From positions 496,001 to 560,000 of the forward strand of contig NZ_JABBYG020000002.1 in the NCBI RefSeq assembly GCF_012935325.2: 64,000 bases of DNA. The letters run 5' to 3'. Source of the stretch: Paenibacillus sp. PL91. Its GTDB lineage: Bacteria; Bacillota; Bacilli; Paenibacillales; Paenibacillaceae. The number at the start of each line of letters is the position of its first letter. Positions within the stretch are counted from its first letter, which is position 1. The notes under the pieces were generated by a model. It had not been told where the DNA came from, did not search any database, and saw only the letters and a program-made list of their open reading frames with translations. The position numbers were made by a program, and so were the translations under genes. Below, in pieces: positions 36,809-45,212 of the stretch.

Positions 36809-37519
36809 ATGCGGATTTTTAGTCTGGAGGGAGTTGATTCTTTTGTCGTTTGGATCGGTCTACGAACGCTGGCTGGAGGTAATCTGAATTCACGTAAGGG
36901 AGAGAGCAGGCGAAGACTCGAGCAAGGTCTTGGACATGCAGAAAAACATTTTTTAGAAACGGTATGGTATCCAGCCTTTATGGGGCTGAGCGGGTTGTAT
37001 CCTGAGTATGAAATTTCTGCTTCCGTGACGGCACCCGTTTTTTTGGATTTTGCATATCTAAAGGCTGGCTTGCAGCTCGCCATTGAAATCAATGGCTTTC
37101 TCACACATCCAGCAGAAATGACTCGCTGGCAGTTTTCTGATTCCTTAATGCGCCAGAACCATCTTATTCTCGACGGTTGGAAAATCTTACGCTTCTCGTA
37201 TGACGACATAAAAGAAAAACCTCGCATATGCCAGCAGCTGCTTCAACAATTTATGGGTAAGAGCTTGATTGGAAAAAAGAATGAATCTAGTGCAGAGAAT
37301 TTTTTGCAGCTGGAGGTTTTAAAATATTCATCCCGTTTGGAGCATCCTATTCGTCCAGCAGACGTAATTGCGCTTTTAAAAATCAAAAAAAGAGATGCTC
37401 AAAAGCTGCTGCAGAGCATGGTACAAAAACAAATGCTGCCTGCGGGCAACGGTACAAAAAGGATTCGATGCTACAAAATAAACCCCGAACAACAAACGTC
37501 ATTATCTGCATCTTTGTAG
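36809..37519 (+). CDS. PD-(D/E)XK / DUF559-like nuclease, probably frameshifted at its 5' end
   Basis: The frame gives 236 residues. Residues about 45-150 resemble a DUF559/Vsr-like endonuclease core: FLDFAYLKAGLQLAIEINGF with D80 and E93 as candidate metal ligands, H100, then LDGWKILRFSYDDI. The C-terminal 70 residues look like a winged helix (PADVIALLKIKKRDAQKLLQ). The annotated ATG (36809) has no ribosome site, and its first 25 residues look unlike the family. A strong GGAGGGAG (36826-36833) instead precedes TTG 36843 in another frame, giving LSFGSVYERWLEVI, a better N-terminus, which stops at TGA 36885. One missing base near AATC (about 36879-36885) would join the two frames. Confidence 0.7.
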   Translation: MRIFSLEGVDSFVVWIGLRTLAGGNLNSRKGESRRRLEQGLGHAEKHFLETVWYPAFMGLSGLYPEYEISASVTAPVFLDFAYLKAGLQLAIEINGFLTHPAEMTRWQFSDSLMRQNHLILDGWKILRFSYDDIKEKPRICQQLLQQFMGKSLIGKKNESSAENFLQLEVLKYSSRLEHPIRPADVIALLKIKKRDAQKLLQSMVQKQMLPAGNGTKRIRCYKINPEQQTSLSASL

Positions 37520-37522
37520 ACA

Positions 37523-37668
37523 GCGCAAATTTGTAGCTGTAATCACATATTTGCGCTTACGGCTGACATTCGACCATGCTCCACACGACGATCTTACCCT
37601 GTATGCGCATATAGGTGCTTGCAGGGTGAAATTTGTTACTATCCCCGTAAGCACCAATATGCGCTTAC
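37523..37668. repeat. Palindromic repeat cluster downstream of the nuclease gene
   Basis: Two hairpins lie here. The first pairs GCGCAAAT (37523-37530) with ATTTGCGC (37549-37556). The second pairs 37604-37626 with 37643-37665, matching at 19 of 23 positions. Both carry a shared TGCGCTTAC. Possibly a dispersed intergenic repeat; it lacks a T tract. Confidence 0.55.
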
Positions 37669-37693
37669 GACAGCTATGAGCCCCCTATGACAT

Positions 37694-37729
37694 AAAAAAA
37701 AACGCCCCACCCTATAACAGGTGAGGCGT
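37694..37729 (-). terminator. ftsZ terminator
   Basis: The minus strand reads stem ACGCCTCACC...GGGTGGGGCGT followed by at least seven T, 14 bases after the ftsZ stop. Confidence 0.85.
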
Positions 37730-37742
37730 AAATAATAAAGCT

Positions 37743-38858
37743 CTAGCGATCGCTGCGAGGGCGATTGCGAAGGAATGCAGGAATTTCTAGTTGATCACTA
37801 GATGTATTGCTAGAACCAAAAGGCTTAACCGGATTAGCATTGCCTGCTTGTCTTGTATCCGTAGCTTCTGGCTGTTGCTGCGGAATACGGCGAGCTGCAG
37901 CCGATTTATGCTCAAAGCCCGTTGCAATAACGGTTACTTTAATTTCATCCTTCAAATCTTCATCGATGATAGCACCAAAAATCATGTTCACATCCGGATC
38001 AGATGCCGAAATGACGATTTCAGCCGCCTCATTCACTTCATAAAGTGAAAGGTTGCTGCCGCCTGTAATATTCATAATAACGCCGCGAGCGCCGTCAATC
38101 GATGTTTCAAGCAACGGGCTCATGATTGCTTTGCGCGCCGCTTCAGCAGCACGGTTCTCGCCAGTTGCGATACCGATACCCATCAAAGCAGATCCGCGTT
38201 CTGTCATAATCGTCTTCACGTCTGCAAAGTCAAGGTTGATCAAACCCGGTACGGCGATTAGATCGGAGATGCCTTGTACCGCTTGACGAAGCACATTATC
38301 CGCTTCGCGGAACGCTTCCAGCATCGGAGTCTTCTTGTCTACGATTTCAAGCAAACGGTCATTTGGGATTACGATCAGCGTGTCTACCTTTTCTTTAAGC
38401 GCTTCGATGCCAAGCTCAGCTTGTCCCGAGCGCTTGCGGCCTTCAAAGGTAAACGGACGCGTGACAACCCCAACTGTCAATGCACCGCATTCGCGGGCAA
38501 TTTCAGCTATTACCGGAGCTGCGCCTGTTCCTGTTCCGCCGCCCATGCCAGCGGTAACGAATACCATGTCCGAGCCTTTAAGCTGGTTCATAATAATTTC
38601 GCGGGATTCCTCAGCAGCCTTGCTGCCTACATCTGGATTAGCACCGGCACCAAGACCGCGTGTCAGCTTGTCGCCGATTTGCAGCTTATGCTCGGATTTA
38701 GCCAAGTGCAGCGCTTGTGCGTCGGTATTTACCGTAATAAATTCGACGCCTTTAACACCATTTTCGATCATACGGTTAACGGCATTGCTGCCGCCACCGC
38801 CTACACCTATTACTTTAATTTGAGCAAGTTGTTCAAGCTCAAAGTCGAATTCCAACAT
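37743..38858 (-). CDS. ftsZ: Cell-division GTPase FtsZ
   Basis: This 371-residue tubulin homologue builds the Z-ring. The nucleotide site includes [15 protein letters not shown], the tubulin signature [11 protein letters not shown], and the T7-loop [12 protein letters not shown] variable linker (about 315-355) leads to the C-terminal peptide [12 protein letters not shown], which binds FtsA and SepF. ATG 38858 lies 9 bases after GGGGGAAA; an ATG two codons earlier is too close. Confidence 0.98.
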   Translation of the reverse strand: MLEFDFELEQLAQIKVIGVGGGGSNAVNRMIENGVKGVEFITVNTDAQALHLAKSEHKLQIGDKLTRGLGAGANPDVGSKAAEESREIIMNQLKGSDMVFVTAGMGGGTGTGAAPVIAEIARECGALTVGVVTRPFTFEGRKRSGQAELGIEALKEKVDTLIVIPNDRLLEIVDKKTPMLEAFREADNVLRQAVQGISDLIAVPGLINLDFADVKTIMTERGSALMGIGIATGENRAAEAARKAIMSPLLETSIDGARGVIMNITGGSNLSLYEVNEAAEIVISASDPDVNMIFGAIIDEDLKDEIKVTVIATGFEHKSAAARRIPQQQPEATDTRQAGNANPVKPFGSSNTSSDQLEIPAFLRNRPRSDR

Positions 38859-38974
38859 CTTCATTTTCCCCCAGTCAAGCGTAAACTGCTGATAGTATCA
38901 GTGATCTATACAGCAACGTTTCGCGGTAAAATATAAGCATCGTATAGAGGTGAATCTTATATTATCTTATATTT

Positions 38975-40216
38975 TCAAATAAATTCATTAAACATGCTTT
39001 TGATCCGCTCGAACATACCGGGTTTCGTTGAAGCTGCTGGACTTGCTTTGCGGCTTGCCGTTTTCTTCACTGCTCCTGTTCCTCGAGCTCCCATATATTT
39101 CGACACGTATTGGATCATGCCAACTCCGCTGCTGAATGCCGGATCCCTTACTCCGATATAATCAGGCAATGCGATTCTGACGGAAGACTCCAGCTCTGTC
39201 TGGGCCAAAGCGAGCGTTCCTGGCATCGAAACGGAGCCACCGGTTAAGACATAGCCGTTAACCTTATCCCCATAGCCGAGTCGACGTACTTCTTGGCGAA
39301 CCAGATGGAAAATTTCTTGCATGCGCGGTTCAATAATGCTTGCAAGGTCAACCTGCGAAAATTCCTTCTCCACATTGCTGCCCATGCGAGTAACCTTAAA
39401 CTTCACATCTTCAGCCGCGTCGAGCACGTTCGCGCATCCGTATTTCAGTTTAATTTTCTCCGCTTGATCGCTTTGTGTACGCAAGCCGTAAGCGATATCG
39501 TTCGTTACATATTCGCCGCCGATTGGCAGCGTTGATGTAGCAGCAAGTCCGCCTTGATCATAAATCGCGATCGTGCATGAGCCCGCTCCAATATCCGTTA
39601 GTACAGTGCCCATCGATTTCTCATCCTTGGTCAGTGATACAACACCTGACGCTAATGATAACAAAATGACACCAGAAATACGAAGGCCTGCTTTCTCTAC
39701 ACAACGCATAAGGTTGTGTATCGCAGTCTTCGTCCCCGTGACGATGGTCGCCTCCACTTCGAGACGCACTCCAATCATACCTCGTGGGTCGGAAATACCT
39801 TCCAAACCGTCAACTAAATACTGTTTCGGCACCAAATTAATAATTTCACGCTCTGGCGGCAGCGCTACAACTTTAGCTGCTTGCAGTACGCGTTCAATAT
39901 CTTCTTCCCCAATTTCACGATCCTCGTTGGATACTGCAACGACGCCACGATTGGTCTGCAGTGCGATATGGTTGCCCTGAATTCCTACGTAAACATCTGA
40001 TATTTGAATGCCTACCATGCGCTCCGCATGCTCAATTGCATTTCGGATCGATTGCACGGTTTGGTCAATATCTACAATTGCTCCTTTGCGAATACCCTCT
40101 GAGTCGGCTGATCCAACTCCAATAATATTAATGGCTCCATTATTCACTTCACCAATAATAGCACGAACTTTGGATGTACCGATGTCCAAACTGACGATGA
40201 TGTCGTTACTGCTCAT
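38975..40216 (-). CDS. ftsA: Actin-like division protein FtsA
   Basis: This 413-residue membrane tether for FtsZ has ATP-binding segments IVSLDIGTSKVRAIIGE, TVLTDIGAGSCTIAIY and GYVLTGGSVSMPG. The SHS2 1C domain spans about 80-160. The C-terminal amphipathic helix MFERIKSMFNEFI inserts in the membrane after a basic Ala/Ser linker. GGAGG lies 9 bases before ATG 40216. Confidence 0.97.
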   Translation of the reverse strand: MSSNDIIVSLDIGTSKVRAIIGEVNNGAINIIGVGSADSEGIRKGAIVDIDQTVQSIRNAIEHAERMVGIQISDVYVGIQGNHIALQTNRGVVAVSNEDREIGEEDIERVLQAAKVVALPPEREIINLVPKQYLVDGLEGISDPRGMIGVRLEVEATIVTGTKTAIHNLMRCVEKAGLRISGVILLSLASGVVSLTKDEKSMGTVLTDIGAGSCTIAIYDQGGLAATSTLPIGGEYVTNDIAYGLRTQSDQAEKIKLKYGCANVLDAAEDVKFKVTRMGSNVEKEFSQVDLASIIEPRMQEIFHLVRQEVRRLGYGDKVNGYVLTGGSVSMPGTLALAQTELESSVRIALPDYIGVRDPAFSSGVGMIQYVSKYMGARGTGAVKKTASRKASPAASTKPGMFERIKSMFNEFI

Positions 40217-40436
40217 CCTGCGGCACCTCCGTTTCAAATAAAAATTAATATTTCACTTGTTCAAGGTCTTCCTACTTATTCAACGCCTTTAATATTTTCC
40301 CTCTTTTTTCAACAAAATTTTCGTAGTATTTTCGCTTTTTGTCGAGTCCCGCCCCTTGCAGTACTCTATATTTCCTAATGTTATCCAGCCTCATCGAGTA
40401 TAAATGCGATAAATAAAATTCTACCATTCTTTGAAG

Positions 40437-41207
40437 CTATTGAGTAGTCTCTTTTTGATCAGCGTCCATATTTTCTAGACTTTCGCTCTGAAATGGTACA
40501 TATGTATCCGCAAGCAGCATCGTGATTTTGCCTGGCTCCTGTGTCTCGATAACTGCATTCAGCGCTTCAATCTTCTCCGTAAGCACAGAAACGGCTGTGA
40601 CCACTTCAAATTTCGTTCGTGTATATATCCTTATGCGATCAGGATAAGCCGATGAAGGATAAGGGATAATCTCCGAAAGGTCAGAGAGCTGCTTAGTCGT
40701 TATCTTGCCGAGCTGTGTCGTTAATGCTGCCTTGACTGGATTATCGTCGGTCCAGCCAGACAGAACCGGCTTGTCCACAAGCTGCATAACGTCGCTGTCG
40801 GCTTCCACGGTTGTGCCATTAGACAAGAGCGCTGTCATTTCCCCTTGCTTGGAAAGCTCGAAGGCAACCACCGGAAACTCCTCCACTGCAATTTTAAGAA
40901 GACCAGGAAATACCTTTGTAACCTTCACATCATTTACTTGCGGCAGCGTCAAAACTCTTTCTTTGATCGTCGAGGATGAAGTGCGGAAGAACGCATCGCC
41001 AACCAAGATCGCAGCTGCCTTGCCAATTTCTTCATGCGTAACAAATCTTGTACCCTCAATTTGGATTTCGGAAACCTTGCTTATGGAAGAATTAAAAAAT
41101 AATACCGCCAGCAGAGCAACAAACAATAGAATAAGTATGGTTAACAGCTTTCGGCTGCCCATTCGCTTTCGATTAGGTTCCTTCAGTACAGGCATCTGCG
41201 AGCTCAT
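40437..41207 (-). CDS. divIB: Division protein DivIB / FtsQ
   Basis: This 256-residue bitopic division protein has a basic N-terminus, one transmembrane helix (about 19-41), a POTRA domain (about 44-115, VSEIQIEGTRFVTHEEI), the FtsQ/DivIB core and a short acidic tail. It works with FtsL and DivIC to regulate septal synthesis. It is separated from ftsA by 220 bases with no other gene. Confidence 0.92.
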   Translation of the reverse strand: MSSQMPVLKEPNRKRMGSRKLLTILILLFVALLAVLFFNSSISKVSEIQIEGTRFVTHEEIGKAAAILVGDAFFRTSSSTIKERVLTLPQVNDVKVTKVFPGLLKIAVEEFPVVAFELSKQGEMTALLSNGTTVEADSDVMQLVDKPVLSGWTDDNPVKAALTTQLGKITTKQLSDLSEIIPYPSSAYPDRIRIYTRTKFEVVTAVSVLTEKIEALNAVIETQEPGKITMLLADTYVPFQSESLENMDADQKETTQ

Positions 41208-41318
41208 AACTTGTCCCTTCTTTCCCCAAAAAACATCCGGCTAACCTCTATGCTTCAGCTTTCGCTTTGCATCAATAGGGTACCGGCTGTTTCTATCTTG
41301 CAGCTCATGCGCATAGTA

Positions 41319-42587
41319 TTAGTTATTAGGCACCGGAGAATATCGCGAAATGCGCGCACCCAGCCTAGATAACATCGTTTCGATTTTCTCGTAGCCGCGG
41401 TCGATGTGATGGATTTGCTCTACGACCGTCTTTCCTTGCGCTGCTAGACCCGCAATGACTAGGGCTGCGCCCGCTCGCAGGTCTGTCGCCTCCACCGTAG
41501 CTCCATAAAGCCTTGGCACACCACGAATGAATGCGGCATTCATATCCACGCGAATGTCGGCGCCCATGCGCGACAGTTCATCCACATGCTTTAGTCTGCC
41601 TTCAAAAATCGTTTCCTTCAATACGCTTACACCATCAGCAAGCGTAAGCAGCACCATAACCTGAGACTGCAAATCGGTAGGAAAAGCCGGATATGGAGAG
41701 GTTACAATCCTCTCAACCGCTTTGGGTCTGGCTGCACTGCCAACTTTAATTATATCACCGTCGACAACGATTTGAACACCTGCCCTGCGCAGAACATGAA
41801 TCAATGAGGATAAATGGGCCGGCTGCGTATTTTGGAGCGTTACATGACCGCGTGTCGCGGCGGCAGCTACCATAATCGTCCCAGCTACTATACGGTCGGG
41901 AATGACTTTATAACGACATGGTGTTAGCGACTGTACCCCATCTATCGTTATCGTGTCGGTTCCGGCACCCATAATCTTCGCGCCCATCGCATTTAGAAAA
42001 CGCTGCAAATCTTGAATCTCCGGCTCACGTGCGGCGTTGCTAATTGTAGTTCGGCCCTCCGCCAAAGCAGCGGCCATCATAATGTTTTCTGTTGCTCCAA
42101 CGCTTGGAAAACTTAAATGAATATCGGCGCCCAGCAATTTGTCCGCACGGCATATAATACGGTTGCCGAATTCTTCGATCTCTGCCCCAAGCGCCTTCAA
42201 GCCCTCTAAATGAAGATCGATCTTTCTCTCACCAATTGCACAGCCCCCAGGCAGGTAAACCTGCGTCTCTCCAAACCTAGCTAGCAAAGGCCCCATTAGA
42301 AAAATAGAAGAGCGCATCTGTCTCATTAACGATTCCGGCACGTGAGAGGTATGTGCAGTTTCAGTATCCAGCACTACGGTTCCTCCCGAATGCTCGGCGC
42401 GGCATCCTAATTCGCGCAAAATGTTCAGCATGACATCGATGTCCAGCAATTCAGGCACATGATCAATCGTTGTTGTGCCTTCGGCCAGCAGACTGGCAGC
42501 CAGAATCGGCAAAGCGGCATTTTTCGCTCCTTGGATAACTATGGTTCCTGAGAGAGGTTTCCCACCTTCAATCACCAATTTGTCCAA
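41319..42587 (-). CDS. murA: UDP-N-acetylglucosamine 1-carboxyvinyltransferase
   Basis: This 422-residue enzyme adds enolpyruvate to UDP-GlcNAc, the first committed step of peptidoglycan synthesis. The catalytic Cys is C116 in LPGGCAIGER, the residue fosfomycin alkylates; a Cys here predicts sensitivity. GAKNAALPILAASLL near the start is conserved. The start is TTG 42587, 7 bases after GGAGG. It follows murB by 15 bases. Confidence 0.97.
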   Translation of the reverse strand: MDKLVIEGGKPLSGTIVIQGAKNAALPILAASLLAEGTTTIDHVPELLDIDVMLNILRELGCRAEHSGGTVVLDTETAHTSHVPESLMRQMRSSIFLMGPLLARFGETQVYLPGGCAIGERKIDLHLEGLKALGAEIEEFGNRIICRADKLLGADIHLSFPSVGATENIMMAAALAEGRTTISNAAREPEIQDLQRFLNAMGAKIMGAGTDTITIDGVQSLTPCRYKVIPDRIVAGTIMVAAAATRGHVTLQNTQPAHLSSLIHVLRRAGVQIVVDGDIIKVGSAARPKAVERIVTSPYPAFPTDLQSQVMVLLTLADGVSVLKETIFEGRLKHVDELSRMGADIRVDMNAAFIRGVPRLYGATVEATDLRAGAALVIAGLAAQGKTVVEQIHHIDRGYEKIETMLSRLGARISRYSPVPNN

Positions 42588-42602
42588 TGTATCACCTCCG
42601 AA

Positions 42603-43508
42603 TTACCGCTCACCCACCACCAATACTTCCGGCACCAGCAGGATGCCGTAGCGGTCCTGAACGGTGCTTTGTATATGAGTCATGAGGGCGAGAACGTCTT
42701 CAGCTGTTGCTTGCCCGGTGTTTACGATAAAATTGGCGTGCTGCTCCGATACTTGCGCCCCGCCGAGTCGTTCACCTTTGAGTCCTGCCTCTTGAATAAG
42801 TCTAGCGGCATGATCATTAGGCGGATTGCGGAACACGCTGCCTGCAGTTGCAAGCTGAAGCGGCTGCGTTCTCAATCTTCTCTCTTTGTAAGAAGCCATT
42901 TCTGCGAGGACTTCCTTCTTATCCTTCTCTGCCAGCTCAAAGGTCGCCTCAACGACGATGCCCTTTTGCTCTTGCAGAATAGAATGACGGTAAGAAAAGT
43001 GCATGTCATCTCGTTCGTAGCGAACCAATTCTCCTGTATCCAGAACAATATCAGCTGACTTAAAAATACGTGACACATCCGATCCATGCGCGCCAGCATT
43101 CATATAGACGGCTCCGCCTACCGTGCCTGGAATTCCCCCCGCGAACTCAAGCCCGGTCAGACCTTCCTTACCCGCCATGACTGATAGCTTTATTAAAGAA
43201 TACGAAGCGCCAGCTATGACTAGCGATCCTTCAAATCGCACGTAATCTAACCCTCTGTGCGGTTTAATTACAACACCGCGAATGCCTTTATCGCTCACCA
43301 GCATGTTAGAGCCTCTGCCCAAATTAGTCCACGGCATCTGATGCTTTTGCACCAAACGAACCGCAGAGACTAATTCTTCTTTGCTTCGAGGGAGGATTAA
43401 TATATCAGCGGGACCGCCGATTTTCCATGTTGTATAGTTCGAGAGCGGTTCGTTGTACAAAACTTCGCCAAGATTGGCTTGTTCCAATTCCGCCTTAAAT
43501 GCTTCCAT
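42603..43508 (-). CDS. murB: UDP-N-acetylenolpyruvoylglucosamine reductase
   Basis: This 301-residue FAD enzyme reduces the MurA product to UDP-MurNAc. The FAD-binding part includes NLGRGSNMLVSDKGIRG and LEFAGGIPGTVGGAVYMNAGA, and the C-terminal part includes ATAGSVFRNPPND with the catalytic Ser. It matches type II MurB of Gram-positives. ATG 43508 follows AAGGAGG by 8 bases; the frame extends to 43628 without such a site. Confidence 0.96.
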   Translation of the reverse strand: MEAFKAELEQANLGEVLYNEPLSNYTTWKIGGPADILILPRSKEELVSAVRLVQKHQMPWTNLGRGSNMLVSDKGIRGVVIKPHRGLDYVRFEGSLVIAGASYSLIKLSVMAGKEGLTGLEFAGGIPGTVGGAVYMNAGAHGSDVSRIFKSADIVLDTGELVRYERDDMHFSYRHSILQEQKGIVVEATFELAEKDKKEVLAEMASYKERRLRTQPLQLATAGSVFRNPPNDHAARLIQEAGLKGERLGGAQVSEQHANFIVNTGQATAEDVLALMTHIQSTVQDRYGILLVPEVLVVGER

Positions 43509-43775
43509 TAGTTGAACCTCCTTAAGGATTGCAGGGCAAAGCCTGCCTCGTAAGCATAGCTTGGGATTTGCAATGCAAAACCCGGTCGTATGCACATGAC
43601 TTGCTGAATAAAGGATAATGAAATCCATTCGCTGCTCTCCGAATGCTAGCTCAAAAACGCTGCAGCCGGATCATTTAGTTGCAATAACCGCTCCTTTCGG
43701 GCGACGGTCACGAATATAGTGTATCCTATGCCCTTATAGGCTCTTGTGTGACAATGGCCCATATTGAACAATCAG
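43509..43775. other. Intergenic region upstream of murB, no clear gene
   Basis: These 267 bases hold the murB ribosome site and a 12-codon TTG ORF (43651-43689) behind AAGGAG. I see no recognised gene, terminator or promoter. murG is expected here in related clusters and is missing. Confidence 0.5.
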
Positions 43776-44072
43776 TTATCCTGGCTCGGAAGGAGCCTTA
43801 TTCCTTTGCAACAATTGCTGCAGCCTTTTGTTTTGGAGCAGAGCCGTTTATACAAATCAGACAATACCCGCAGCTGCTTCGTGCCGCCGGGAATTGCCTG
43901 TACTTTTCGCGTGTGGGTCTATCCTTTTCCAGCCATTCCTATCGACAGCAATATCCGGCTTGAATAGCCGCAGCCGCCGAACAGGAGCCGCAAACCATTC
44001 AGAAGCCGGACAGTTAATTTCATTATTTTCGATAAAAAGCTCATGCCACTCCGATAAAGCATCCAACCTCAC
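43776..44072 (-). pseudogene. Degraded ORF in the murG position, two frameshifts
   Basis: A GTG at 44072 overlaps the spoVE stop as GTGA, as in a coupled gene. The frame encodes MRLDALSEWHELFIENNEI... up to RIDPHAK. Adding or dropping one A in AAAA (43904-43907) would continue with VQAIPGGTKQLRVLSDLYKR in the next frame. A second shift near 43838-43845 returns to the first frame, LQNKRLQQLLQRNKAPSEPG, ending at TAA 43776. The joined product would be about 98 residues with a helical end. It does not look like MurG, and I do not recognise it. It could be a real gene damaged by mutation or by sequencing error. Confidence 0.45.
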
Positions 44073-45166
44073 CTCGAATAACGAGAGATGTTCAATAAAA
44101 TACCCAGTGCTGTTAAAAGAAGCGTAAGCGATGAACCCCCATAGCTGACGAGCGGCAGCGTTATGCCCGTTACGGGCATCATGCCGATGACGACGCCAAT
44201 ATTAATGAGCACCTGCACGCCGACAATACCGGTAATCCCAACAGCAAGCAAGCTGCCAAATGTATCCGGTGCGGCGATAGCCGCACGTACGCCTCTCCAA
44301 ACGACAACTAAAAATAACAAGATAAGCGTAACCCCGCCAATAAAACCGAGCTCCTCGGCTAATATAGAAAAAATAAAATCCGTTTGCGGCTCAGGCAAAT
44401 AACTGAACTTCTGACGGCTCATTCCAAGGCCAAGCCCTACTAATCCGCCGGGTCCGATCGCATACAGGGATTGAATAATCTGATAGCCTCCGCCAAGCGG
44501 GTCAGCCCATGGGTCAAGGAAAGACGTAATTCTCTGCAAGCGGTATGGCGCTGCTAAAATCAGTCCGATGAATCCAGCAACACCGACTAGCGCCAAGCCG
44601 CCCAAATGAGCCATTCTAGCGCCGGCAGTAAAAATAAGCAATAAAGATGCCCCTACCATTACCGCACCAGTACCTAGATCAGGCTGCAGCATAATTAAGC
44701 CAAAGGCTAGTCCAACCAAACCAAGCGGCGGCATTAGTCCCTTCGTGAATTGCGTGATCGTCTGCTGCTTCTCAGAAAGCCATTTCGACAGAAACAAGAT
44801 CATAGCCAGTTTCATAAATTCCGACGGCTGAATACCGAAGGAGCTGATGCCAAGCCAGCTGCGGGCACCGCCGCGAACGACGCCGATACCGGGTATTAGA
44901 ACGAGCAATAGCAATCCAAAGCAAACAATCAAAGCCATCGGCGCCCATTTTTTCCATACGGTGTAGTGCGTGTTCATTGTAAATAGTAACGCACCAATAC
45001 CTAAAGCGGCAAATATAACCTGACGTTTCACAAAATAGAAACGATCGCCGAATTCATGAAAAGCTAGCACTGCACTAGCGCTGTATACCATAATCAACCC
45101 GATCGCGAGAATGAGCCCAATTGCAGACAACATCCAAATATCCGGGGCAGAACGCGCTTTGGCCAT
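44069..45166 (-). CDS. spoVE: SEDS peptidoglycan polymerase SpoVE (FtsW/RodA family)
   Basis: This 365-residue SEDS glycosyltransferase polymerises lipid II with a class B PBP. About ten transmembrane helices are visible. Conserved segments include GARSWLGISSFGIQPSEFMKLA, LQPDLGTGAVM and QKFSYLPEPQTDFIFSILAEELG, with MPVTGITLPLVSYGGSS near the end. In this position next to murD it corresponds to SpoVE, needed for the spore cortex; its partner is SpoVD. ATG 45166 follows AGAGGTG by 8 bases. Confidence 0.94.
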   Translation of the reverse strand: MAKARSAPDIWMLSAIGLILAIGLIMVYSASAVLAFHEFGDRFYFVKRQVIFAALGIGALLFTMNTHYTVWKKWAPMALIVCFGLLLLVLIPGIGVVRGGARSWLGISSFGIQPSEFMKLAMILFLSKWLSEKQQTITQFTKGLMPPLGLVGLAFGLIMLQPDLGTGAVMVGASLLLIFTAGARMAHLGGLALVGVAGFIGLILAAPYRLQRITSFLDPWADPLGGGYQIIQSLYAIGPGGLVGLGLGMSRQKFSYLPEPQTDFIFSILAEELGFIGGVTLILLFLVVVWRGVRAAIAAPDTFGSLLAVGITGIVGVQVLINIGVVIGMMPVTGITLPLVSYGGSSLTLLLTALGILLNISRYSR

Positions 45167-45212
45167 AGCGAACACACCTCTTAGCATGGGAAAGTAGGGA
45201 CATGCCCCCTAC

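Noticed and set aside
38274..38936. 220-codon plus-strand ORF opposite ftsZ
   Set aside because: Antisense to ftsZ, which is certain from its motifs.
43828..44127. Plus-strand ORFs in the murG gap
   Set aside because: No ribosome site at the starts, unlikely composition, and the minus-strand frames read more like protein.
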